Position numbers and translations under genes: made by a program. This document shows, piece by piece, positions 42,501 to 51,322 of a DNA stretch of 64,000 bases; the stretch's first letter is position 1, and every line of letters starts with the position of its first letter. The notes under the pieces were generated by a model. The model was not told the origin of the DNA. It searched no databases and worked only from the letters and a program-made list of their open reading frames with translations. This DNA is from Flectonema sp. DT1601. Its lineage: Eukaryota; Euglenozoa; Diplonemea; Diplonemida; Diplonemidae. Where the stretch lies: positions 762,001 to 826,000 of the forward strand of contig OZ025780.1 of assembly GCA_964019425.1 (NCBI GenBank), in the 5' to 3' direction.

Positions 42501-44109
42501 AGAACATGTGACTGGAAGAAGTCAGATTGTTCCTTCAGAACTAAAGTCGTTCTTGTCACTGACATTTGACGACGTCTCAAAGATACTTCCGTCACTTAAA
42601 GAAGTTGAGGGTGGTGCTGATGCTCTTGAACTTCGCGTTGATCTTTTAAAAAATACCACAATCGACTTTGTAAGTGAACAATTAGTTCTCCTCCGTAGAC
42701 ACAGTACTCTTCCTGTTATATTTACTGTACGAACTGAGTCTCAAGGAGGACGCTTTCCTGACAACAATCAAACAGCTCAGGCAGAGTTAATGAAACAGAG
42801 CATCAGATTAGGATGTGAATTCATTGATGTTGAAATGACTCTAAATTCTGATACTAAAGAAGACATCTTCGAAGTTATAAAACCTTCTTTCTGTGTTATG
42901 TCTCACCACGATCCGAGAAGACTTCTCTCATGGGACGCATTGAAGATGAAAATTGTCGAGGGAGGATCTGTTGGTCACGGAGCAGCAGACATAGTTAAAA
43001 TAGTAACAACTGCCTTAGAAGTTGATGACTGCAGCAGACTACGCGCTGCTGTAAAAGAAGCAGACATATCACAACCCGTCATCGCTCTTGCGATGGGAAG
43101 TCTCGGAAAACTCTCACGAGCACTAAATGAAGTAATGACTCCAATCACACATTCTAAGATGCCTGTCCCTGCGGCACCTGGACAGCTATCCATGGCTTCT
43201 ATTAACAAGCTTAGGATGTTAATTGGATACTTACCAGACAGTCGTTCTTTTCATTTATTTGGAAAACCAGTGTCTCAGTCGAAGTCGCCTCTTATTCACA
43301 ACACTGGTTTTGAGAATCTTGGTCTAGCTCCAGGTTACCACTACTCTAGAGTTGAGACTGATGATGTTGCTGATGTTAAGAAGGCAGTCTCTGCATCAGA
43401 CTTTCACGGAGCGTCAGTAACTATTCCACTTAAAGAAAAGGTTCATGAACTGTGTAGTACTATTACTGATGCTGCAAAACAGATTGGTGCGATTAACACT
43501 CTTACTCGTCTACCATGTGGAGGGTTAGAGGGTGACAACACTGACTGGTTAGCTATGAGAGATTTAACTAAAAAGAGTTTGAATGGAAGGAAAGGAAAGA
43601 TTGGACTCTGTATTGGAGCAGGTGGGTCTGCACGTGCTGCATGCTACACGATGAAGAACTTGGGAGTTGATCAGATTGTGGTCTGGAACAGAACTCATTC
43701 AAAGGCAGTTGAATTAGCAAAAGAATTCTCATGTGAGGCGATCGAAGACATTTCATCCCTTCAACCTGATGTGGTCATCAGTAATATACCAGGGAATACT
43801 CAAAAAGAATCACTTCCTGAATTTTGCATCAAATCCACTAGCGTCATCATCGAAATGGCTTACCTCCCACGTGAGACCCTCCTACTGCAAAAGGGAGCAG
43901 TTGCTAACGCGACACTTGTACAGGGAATTCAGGTTCTTATTGAACAGGCGCTCTACCAATTTAGGAAATGGACTGGTATGTTTCTGTGTATTAAGCATGT
44001 AGTAATAATTTAAAAGAAAAAAAAAAAAAAAAAAATCACAGGACTAAATCCACCCAGAGAAATCATAAGCATGGCAGTGTACAGCGAACTAGCCGCTGAG
44101 GGGAACTAA
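39550..44109 (+). CDS. ARO1: Pentafunctional AROM protein (shikimate pathway), two exons
   Basis: Catalyses steps 2-6 of chorismate synthesis. Exons 39,550-43,975 and 44,042-44,109 give about 1,497 residues. Domain order is the fungal one. 3-dehydroquinate synthase occupies 1 to ~360 (GGGVIGD from 104, GHSVGHAVEA). EPSP synthase is ~365-815 (PGSKSLSNRALL from 379, LGNAGTASRF, GNRRMKQRP). Shikimate kinase is ~825-990 (P-loop GMRGAGKTT, 831-839). Type I dehydroquinase is ~1000-1225 (SHHD near 1118, Schiff-base K1150). Shikimate dehydrogenase is ~1230-1497 (SQSKSPLIHN, GDNTDW, GAGGSARA from 1356). Splicing restores the family C-terminus (WTGLNPP). Without it, the frame stops early in intron sequence. 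All five active sites look intact. Confidence 0.95.
43976..44041 (+). other. Spliceosomal intron in AROM, 66 bp
   Basis: GTATGT at the start, TCACAG at the end, with a run of about 21 A before the acceptor. Removal joins ACTG to GACTA in frame and gives the conserved AROM C-terminal sequence. Confidence 0.88.
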
Positions 44110-44475
44110 TCGATGTAACATATTGGTTTCATATTTTCCATAACAAATATTAAAATTTTTAATATTTGTTATGAGAATCATCCATTTCTTATTTATGATA
44201 ACTGATGAGAACAAGGCCAAAAAAAAAAAAAAAAAAAGTTATTTTTTGGTTAGAAATTATATGCACGAGAAACCAATTGTTAATTTCCTTTTTTTTTTTT
44301 TTTTTTTTTTTTTTTTCCCCATCCTTTTGACAAAAAGTTATTGGATACTTAAATTAGAATGGGGAGGAAAAAAAAAAAAAAAACGGGATTTGATAAAAAG
44401 GAATTTCTGTTGATACGTACTCGCTGACGCCTAAACTGCGGCGCGAACACATCCGATTGTAGCGAATTAGTTGTG

Positions 44476-44509
<34 letters not shown>

Positions 44510-45219
44510 CCCTTTCAATCCAATTGAAGAAAAAAGCAACATTAATACCTCGTTGGTAAGGTTCTCTTGTTTTAACTTTAGGCCCCCGTGTCATAAACTG
44601 TGCCAACTACTATTGTTGTTTTGCTTTACGAGTTCAACCAGCGATTGCATATTTTCTTTTTTTCTCTCTCTCTCTAATTCTGTTCCCTGAAGGTTATCGG
44701 AGCTCGATATTTCTCTGAAAGGGGTTTATTTATTACTGTTTTAATGTTGTAGGTGATATTTTTTCGATATTTTGTTTATTTTAATTTTATTTTTTTCCTT
44801 TTTTTTTTTCTCGATACAAATATGTTTGTCTTTGCTTTCCGAAACCGTGTGATGTTTTCGGTAATTTCAATCTCCTAGGTTTACTTTATACTGGTTTTCC
44901 TAAAATGAAAACTTTTTTGTTGTCTTTATTTGCAGGTGGCAAAGTGCGTGTGCCATTTTTTTTTTTTTTTTTGTGTGTTCGTCAAAAGATGAAAAGAATA
45001 TCCACAGCAACACGCGTGGAGTTTTCTATTTTTACCATTAGACTCAAAAAAAATAATTTTTTTTTTTTTTTTTTTTTTGTTTGGTAGGTTTTGCTGTTTG
45101 TTTGAAAAACTCTGTTTGCCATTACAGAAAACGACTAGCATAACTCCTCTGTATGTGATGTTTGGTAACTTTATAAAAAAAAAAGAAAATGATAATCACT
45201 TCCTCTTTTTCACAGAAAA
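44110..45219. other. Intergenic region with palindrome and long homopolymers
   Basis: No gene is recognised. It holds a near-perfect palindrome (44,139-44,173), T runs of over 20 near 44,290-44,316 and 44,477-44,502, another T run near 45,056-45,078, and A runs near 44,220 and 44,370. The final T-rich tract ends in CACAG at 45,211-45,215, the acceptor for the cyclophilin gene. Confidence 0.6.
44139..44173. repeat. Perfect palindrome, 17-bp arms and 1-base centre
   Basis: CATAACAAATATTAAAA is followed by one T and then its exact reverse complement. It lies 30 bases after the AROM stop codon, so it could form a hairpin in the AROM 3' untranslated region. Confidence 0.95.
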
Positions 45220-46492
45220 ATGAAACTGGTACTCCGCTGTAGGATAATATCGCAGCGGAGATGGTGCGCAACCCCACCTGAACCCCCAAATGAAAGCAAA
45301 AAAACTAATAATGTCTCTGACACAAATGCAATAAAAATAAGAGCTGAGAGGATGAAAGATAGGATTCAAGATATGAGTGAAATGCAAAAGAGGTTCGATC
45401 TCGCTGGACCAACAGAACTACAGATGAGAGATAGCAAAATACAAACGGCTGATGACCTTCCTCCAAGATATCGATTCACTCCTCCAGTTCCAGCAAGGAC
45501 AAAAGTATACAACGAACACATTGCACGTGTTGAAAAGATTCCTGGAGTGAAAATCCTCAGAGGATCAGGTAATCGAATCTTAAAAGTAGACATACCTGGT
45601 GAAGCTATCACTAAGGCAGAACTTGATGACCGACAGAGAAAAATGACCCACCTCGGCTACCTCACCAACAGTATTATGTTGTCAACACTATTCGTATCTC
45701 TTTCATTTCTTTATGTTGTTTGGAATGTCTTATCAAGTGATCCTGGACCTCCTCCTAATGAACCCATGGGAAGTAAAATCTATCTCGACATCTATCAAGA
45801 AGATGAACGTGTTGGAACTGTCGTTCTCGGTCTCTACACTGAAAGATGTCCTTTGACATGTGAGAACTTCCATCGTTTGGCAACTGGAAACACTGTATGT
45901 AGTGTTATTTTATTATTTATAAACAATTCAAAAAAAAGAAAATTTCAACTTCTACACAACAGGGTGACGGAGCTACTTTGAGAGGATCGAACTTTTTTCA
46001 TATTTTTGGTAAGGTTGGAGTTATTGGTGGTGACTATGTCAGAAACACTGGCTCTGGAGGTCGTCCTGTGTTGCCATACTTTCCTGGAAAGAGATGGTTT
46101 CCGGATGAATTACCCGGTAAGGATCTTCCATTCTTTAAGGTATGAATTTCTAATAAATCAAGTTGTTACAACTACTCATATCCAAAATAATTAAAAAACA
46201 GGGTGCTCTCTGTTCTGTTGGACCTGTGTGGTCAAAGAGTCCTGGACAGAACGATTCTCTTTTTATGATCTCATCTGCGGGAACTATGAAACACAATCAC
46301 AGTTTTGTAATATATGGTGAGGTTCTATCTGGTATGGAATACATCGAATGGTGTACGCGAGTTAGAAGAAAAGCAGGTGCACCTGTCCGCCGTCTGTGGA
46401 TCAAGCGATGTGGAGAATACCATCATACCCCTGAAGAGAGAGAAGCAATGACTCAGTCTGGACCAGCATTCTTAAAGACGAGAACTCACTAG
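45220..46492 (+). CDS. Membrane-anchored mitochondrial-type cyclophilin (peptidyl-prolyl isomerase), three exons
   Basis: Exons 45,220-45,894, 45,963-46,139 and 46,202-46,492 give 380 residues. The N-terminus (MKLVLRCRIISQRRW) is basic and Arg-rich like a mitochondrial targeting sequence. A hydrophobic helix lies near 148-170 (IMLSTLFVSLSFLYVVWNVL). The cyclophilin domain follows: IYLDIYQ, CPLTCENFHRLATGN, then exon 2 FFHIFGKVGVIGGDYV, and exon 3 DSLFMISSAGTMKHNHSFVI with YGEVLSGMEYIEWC. The Gln of the usual QGGD is replaced (IGGD) and the catalytic Arg (FxRxI pattern) reads HIFG, so isomerase activity is doubtful. A helix-anchored fold facing the intermembrane space or matrix is inferred. 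Confidence 0.85.
45895..45962 (+). other. Cyclophilin intron 1, 68 bp
   Basis: GTATGT to CAACAG, phase 0. T-rich in the first half and A-rich in the second. Removal joins ATGNT to GDGATLRGSNFF. Confidence 0.85.
46140..46201 (+). other. Cyclophilin intron 2, 62 bp
   Basis: GTATGA to AAACAG, phase 0, with an A-rich 3' end. Removal joins LPFFK to GALCSVGP. Confidence 0.85.
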
Positions 46493-46969
46493 CAGCTTTT
46501 TAATTTTCTAAAAACTGGCTGTTATTTCACACATTATCAGTAGAATAGGGTGACCCTCTTATTCGTATTCACTGGAACTTATTATTAATGACGAAGGCTA
46601 TTGTCATCTAAACAGATGTGACAGTTGATGAAATGTTAATTACGATTCAAAGCGAGAGTGTTTTTCACTCACTCGCATTCGCTTCTAGTTGTGGGGTTGC
46701 ATGCATCAAATAGTATCATTAAAAATGATACGTACCATTCTTATCATAACGTCATCAATTTACAGTAGTTCGGCTGATTTATTTTTCCATCGATCCGTAT
46801 CCATGATCTGTCTATGAAAGGAAATTGATTCTTATTCACCTAATACAACCTCATTCTCTCTGAGAGGTCAGGTGTGGTATAGGCATAGTTAGGGGTTTTA
46901 TTGTGACTTTTTGTGTATTCAATTATTTTTTTCAATAACAGGGATATCTATAAGAGAAATAAAAACAAA
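46493..46969. other. Intergenic region
   Basis: No gene is recognised. A T-rich stretch and AATAACAG at 46,934-46,941 form the acceptor for the next small gene. Confidence 0.6.
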
Positions 46970-47363
46970 ATGTCTACAACTCAGTTTGACCATCAACTCA
47001 TTCAGGATCTGAAGAACAGACAGGCGGAACACCGTCAGTGTCTTGGAGAAGCCACCCGTGTATGTTTTTTTTATTTAGTTTTGTGCCTTCGTCCCAACCT
47101 GAATAAATAAAACAACAAAAACAACAGCTCGGGTTTGACCCAAGAGAGTCATGCGTTGCCACCGCATGGAGAGCCGCTGAGTGCTACAGAGACTGGGCCA
47201 GATACAGAGCCCCATTTAAAACCCCAGAGGTGTGTTCCTATTTCTTTTTGCATACAGAGAGCACTGGATAGTGATAATCACGGAAAACAAACTTAACTAA
47301 CAGGCCGAGGCTGAGCTTGCTGCATACAGAGCAAAGGAGACTAAGAAAGAAGTAGCGGTATAA
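46970..47363 (+). CDS. Small 83-residue protein with Cys pattern, three exons
   Basis: Exons 46,970-47,059, 47,128-47,229 and 47,304-47,363 join in phase 0 and give MSTTQFDHQLIQDLKN through KETKKEVAV. Each exon alone is too short to stand out. It is supported by acceptor-like AGs, consistent GTATGT/GTGTGT and ACAG borders, and an uninterrupted joined frame. It is helical and charged with cysteines in the order C-x14-C-x9-C (the last pair is CX9C-spaced). That recalls small mitochondrial intermembrane-space or complex-subunit proteins, but a canonical twin CX9C is not present. I do not recognise the family. Confidence 0.72.
47060..47127 (+). other. Intron 1 of the 83-residue gene, 68 bp
   Basis: GTATGT to CAACAG; T-rich first half and an A/C-rich second half. 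Confidence 0.78.
47230..47303 (+). other. Intron 2 of the 83-residue gene, 74 bp
   Basis: GTGTGT to TAACAG, with CTAACTTAACTAA-like branch-site candidates just before the end. Confidence 0.75.
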
Positions 47364-47794
47364 ATATTATCACCTGTTCGCCTGCATTGAATATGGTTCC
47401 GTATCTCCTTTAACAGATTTCATTGTGGAGAAGTTTTTTTTAAAAAAAAAATATATTAAAATAAAAAATAGCAGCGAATCATCTAAGTTTGAACCAAAGA
47501 TTTCATTTTTTTGGTAAAAACTTGGCGGGTTGGGGGCATTGTAATTGTCCTCATTTCTTTAGTGGTACTTTTCGGGATTTCTTTTTTTACTTTTGAGTTC
47601 GTTTTTTTTACTTTGGGGCTCGTCACAGAACAAGGGGAGGGACAGTGGTTTTCCCTGATGGGAATTATATTTTTTTATTTTTTTGAAAAAGTTTTTTATT
47701 TTCTGTTTCAGTTGACCGAGTCATATTTAATAACTTCTTCTTTTTTAGTAAATCACAAACATCATTTGTATTCCAGGTGGTGACATCTCTTTGA
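47364..47794. other. Intergenic region
   Basis: No gene is seen. T-rich from 47,500, ending in the acceptor TTCCAG at 47,771-47,776. Confidence 0.6.
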
Positions 47795-49864
47795 ATGAAA
47801 TTATCACTTGGATCATGGGGAGGTGTTTGGTCTCCAGGTTGGTCACATTTAGTAGGTTTCACCATTACAGGAAGTAGTGGTTATTATTTATTATTATTTC
47901 ATAATAATACGAACGGTGTTTCAGCATTGATGACAGCTCAAGTAGGGTCAGCTAATGATATTCAAACCCATTGTATTGGTACCTGGAATGTTGATACCAA
48001 CTGTTCTGCCTGCATCGCTCTACACTACCCTTCAGATCCAAATAATACGACAGGAGCGGTACCCGGAGGATATGGTTTTATTTATTGGAAAGTATCAACT
48101 AAGTATATCCTTTATCACATTAACAATGAAGGAAGTGCTTCTCTAATCAGAGAAGACTATTTACACCGCACGTTTGATATTTTCATATCAAACGAAGACG
48201 CGACGTCAACAACTCCATCAATGCTCTGCTACAACAGATCAAGTGGTCAGTATTGTGTTTATTATATTAATCAAGAGCATAATGTGAGTGTTGCGAATGT
48301 TGGGATTTGGGAGTCGGGTTGGACTAATATTGTTCCAAAGAAACCGGCGCCTTTTCGTTGGAATTGCCAACAAGATAACAACTCTCAGTCATCAAATTCA
48401 GTGAAAAACAGATACTTTTGTTACAACAGTGAAAATGGTCGTTGTGCGTTTCAAAAATTATCAAAAGCTAATGATCGTGATGTCGTCCAGATCGGAATCA
48501 AACAACCAAGCCGTAAGAAAGACTGCATGATTCTACCTGTTGACTGTGGAGGTCGAGCCTGCTGTTTATTCTACAGACACTCCGCCTTAGAAGAAAGCAA
48601 TGCTGATTCTAATGGTCCGAGAAAGAGATCGTCTTCATTAGGAAGCATGCCGACTAATACTGATGAGACAACTGTTTTATTACAAAAGAAGATTCGATGT
48701 CACCGTCAAGCTTGGTCAGTTTTATTACCGTTACCTGTTCTTCCAGTTGTTGATGCAATTCAGATGCGTCACATCTTATGTTATAGTTTAGTGACAGGTT
48801 CATGGTGGATGTGTGCAGTCACTGCTGCAGCTGAAGTTAGAGCTACATCACCACAAAGAGTTATGTCACCAGAGAGATGTGTAATTTCTAATTCGTTTAG
48901 TCAGTGGCCTGGTGCTCCACATTCAAGACAGAGTCGGCCTTCTACAGCCCCGACTTGTAAAGTAAATTCTGGTATGACACCAAGACCTCCTTCAGGTATT
49001 GATAATGACCCTCGACCTACTCGTGTAAACTGGGAACGACCATGGACTCATCGCAATTGGGAAAAACGAGCTGCAACAGCTGGCTCCAGACGTCCTTCAC
49101 AAGCACCTGAAGATACCGAACTTTCTATTCGTAGTATCCTCCGCCAGCTTGGCAGCAGACCTTTCTACCGAAGTACTCGATACGCTGAGGCTGCTGAAAT
49201 AGCTCTGCGGAATGGTCAGTCGTCGGGACTCGAACTTATTAGAGATTCACGTCCTCCGTGGACATCCGTACTAAAGGATAACGGAATGACTCGTATCGTA
49301 CCTGACGATGTGGTGAGACCACGACAACCTAAAATAGGAATTTCGATGGAAAGATTATCAACTCTTTCAGAACCTGTTGACAGAGAGCAGTTCAAAGAAA
49401 AGATGTTTAAACAATTCGATAAAGCTATTCCTAAATTAGAAAATAAATTTACAAGTCAGCAACAGGAGGCATCCATTTCGAGAATGTATGAAAAAGAAAC
49501 TACAAAACGCTCAAGGAAGTTACAAGAACTCAAAGCGTCGTACGCTAAACGTGATGATGCTCAGATGGCTAAAAGCCGAAGTATTCTTCTCTCAGATCTT
49601 GTAAGCAGTTTGTACACTGGTCAAGTGTCCTCAAGGAACCAATCACTGCAGAAATCTCGTGATCAGTATCTCTTTGAACCAACAACAACAAAAATTAAAA
49701 ATCTCAGTGAACAAAATGCTGTCAACCAGCGACTCTACGGGGAATCGATGCGTCGATGGCAGACTCGAGAACGAAAACATCAAACTATCCTCGAAACACC
49801 TCTCTGTAAGACTGTCATAATGACTAATTCTCAGTGGCATAATACTATAAACAGACTTAAATAG
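47795..49864 (+). CDS. Lectin/beta-propeller-repeat protein with long basic C-terminal half
   Basis: A 689-residue frame starting 18 bases after an acceptor AG. The N-terminal ~280 residues carry at least two repeats of the tectonin/tachylectin-like pattern: W-x-x-G-W-x-x-hydrophobic-V, then a Y-x-LLxY/F strand and a G. Examples are WSPGWSHLVGFTITG with YYLLLFHNNTNG, and WESGWTNIVP preceded by YCVYYINQEHN. The middle (about 290-450) is Ser/Pro-rich and basic. The C-terminal 240 residues are charged and helical, with coiled-coil-like stretches (FKEKMFKQFDKAIPKLENK). No signal peptide is obvious. The two halves could be a fusion of two ancestral genes. Function is unknown. Confidence 0.7.
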   Translation: MKLSLGSWGGVWSPGWSHLVGFTITGSSGYYLLLFHNNTNGVSALMTAQVGSANDIQTHCIGTWNVDTNCSACIALHYPSDPNNTTGAVPGGYGFIYWKVSTKYILYHINNEGSASLIREDYLHRTFDIFISNEDATSTTPSMLCYNRSSGQYCVYYINQEHNVSVANVGIWESGWTNIVPKKPAPFRWNCQQDNNSQSSNSVKNRYFCYNSENGRCAFQKLSKANDRDVVQIGIKQPSRKKDCMILPVDCGGRACCLFYRHSALEESNADSNGPRKRSSSLGSMPTNTDETTVLLQKKIRCHRQAWSVLLPLPVLPVVDAIQMRHILCYSLVTGSWWMCAVTAAAEVRATSPQRVMSPERCVISNSFSQWPGAPHSRQSRPSTAPTCKVNSGMTPRPPSGIDNDPRPTRVNWERPWTHRNWEKRAATAGSRRPSQAPEDTELSIRSILRQLGSRPFYRSTRYAEAAEIALRNGQSSGLELIRDSRPPWTSVLKDNGMTRIVPDDVVRPRQPKIGISMERLSTLSEPVDREQFKEKMFKQFDKAIPKLENKFTSQQQEASISRMYEKETTKRSRKLQELKASYAKRDDAQMAKSRSILLSDLVSSLYTGQVSSRNQSLQKSRDQYLFEPTTTKIKNLSEQNAVNQRLYGESMRRWQTRERKHQTILETPLCKTVIMTNSQWHNTINRLK

Positions 49865-50170
49865 TTTTGTTGGGTGTGATGGTTCGTTTTTTTTTTTATT
49901 ATAAATTATGTTTTTGTTCTTACCTTCCTATAGATTAACCTGTCTTTGTTTGCAAGCGTCATTCTTTTCAGAAATTGGCGTTTTTTTTGTAAACATCGTT
50001 TTGTTTTGTTTTTAATTGTTGTGTGAGTCTTATTGCTTTCTAACAGTGAGTAGAAGTGATAACAAAAAGAATTAGCTGAGAGAGAGAGAGAGAGGTGAAA
50101 AAAGAAAAAATGAATAATTATTTTACAGCTAATTAAACATTTGTATAATACTTCCATTGAAATAATTGAC
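49865..50170. other. Intergenic region
   Basis: No gene is seen. It contains a (GA)n stretch near 50,078-50,093 and the acceptor TTACAG at 50,123-50,128. Confidence 0.6.
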
Positions 50171-51118
50171 ATGTCCCGACCTGTAACTGTAGCTGTAAGA
50201 ACTACTATGAATGGTCTCACAGATAGAGTTCGAAAAGGTGTCGAAGCAGCTGGTCTTTCAGACCAAGTAGTTGTGATTGAAGATCGCGACACAGAACGTG
50301 AACAAGAAGCTGAAATCTTATTAGGAGGTCCACCTGATTTCGGACCACTATTAGAAACCAGTTTTAAAAAAGTAAAATGGTTTCAAAGCACCTGGGCTGG
50401 GGTTGATAAAATGCAATCAGTCAACAGACGAGACTTCATTCTAACCAGAGCAAAGGGAATATTCGGACAACTAATGGCTGAATATGTACTTGGATATATA
50501 CTAAAGATTGAACGGTTCTTAGACCACTCCACAGCATGTCAGAAACAACATCTCTGGGAAGCTACATCACATTATCGAACATGTAGACAGCTGTCTTCAT
50601 TAACGTTAGGGATTATCGGTTATGGTAGTATTGGTGAGTCTGTTGGAAGGTCAGCTCAATCATTTGGAATGAATATCATTGGATTGACTAACTCAGAGAG
50701 ACCAGATCCAATCACTACCACGTCACTAAGACATCTGTTAGAGAATTCTGACTACATATTGAACCTATTGCCTGAGACTGACAAGACTGTTGGTTTCTTA
50801 ACAGCTGATAACCTGAATGAATTTTGTACTAAGAAACCTGTTTTCATAAACTGTGGAAGGGGAGGCGTCATAACTGAGTCTGATATAATAAAGTCACTCG
50901 ATGACGGGGTATTATCATATGCTGTACTTGATGTCTTTGTTACGGAACCTCTCCCTAAGACTTCCCCTCTGTGGACTCATCCATCTGTTACTATCACTCC
51001 TCACATAGCAGCTCTGACTACAGCTGATGATGTGACACAGTTGTTTATTTCTAATCTTCAGAAATATTTAAAAGGAGAACCCCTTCAATGTATTGTCGAT
51101 AGAGATGTTGGTTATTAA
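50171..51118 (+). CDS. D-isomer-specific 2-hydroxyacid dehydrogenase (GhrA-like)
   Basis: A 315-residue NAD(P)-dependent reductase of 2-oxoacids, close in length to glyoxylate/hydroxypyruvate reductase A. The ATG at 50,171 lies 43 bases after an acceptor AG. The dinucleotide-binding motif is GYGSIG (150-155) in GIIGYGSIGESVGRSAQSFG. The family signature NCGRGGVI follows, with catalytic R230, E259 (in VTEPLP) and H278 (in TPHIAA), so the Arg-Glu-His triad is complete. KWFQSTWAGVDKM near the N-terminus matches the substrate-binding loop of GhrA-type enzymes. Expected cytosolic. The exact substrate cannot be read from sequence. Confidence 0.9.
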   Translation: MSRPVTVAVRTTMNGLTDRVRKGVEAAGLSDQVVVIEDRDTEREQEAEILLGGPPDFGPLLETSFKKVKWFQSTWAGVDKMQSVNRRDFILTRAKGIFGQLMAEYVLGYILKIERFLDHSTACQKQHLWEATSHYRTCRQLSSLTLGIIGYGSIGESVGRSAQSFGMNIIGLTNSERPDPITTTSLRHLLENSDYILNLLPETDKTVGFLTADNLNEFCTKKPVFINCGRGGVITESDIIKSLDDGVLSYAVLDVFVTEPLPKTSPLWTHPSVTITPHIAALTTADDVTQLFISNLQKYLKGEPLQCIVDRDVGY

Positions 51119-51322
51119 AAACTTCCATAAGGAAGCCAATCTTGTTCGTTCGTTTCAATTGTATTTTTTTTCATATCGAGTGATTGCTTTTTTTTTTTTT
51201 TTTTTTATAATATTTTTACCTACACTTTTTTTAATCAACTGTTTATCATAGCTATAGTTTTATTTCTAATTCTCTTTTTTTTTTATCAGGTCTTTGGAGA
51301 TTTCACACAAAAACCGGCCCCA

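Noticed and set aside
44171-44606. Lysine/phenylalanine-rich frames on both strands around 44.2-44.6 kb
   Set aside because: They are created by poly-A and poly-T runs and have no other coding signal.
44290-45080. Long T runs as transcription terminators
   Set aside because: T runs occur before and after genes throughout the window and better fit splice-acceptor tracts and general composition. No terminator hairpin accompanies them.
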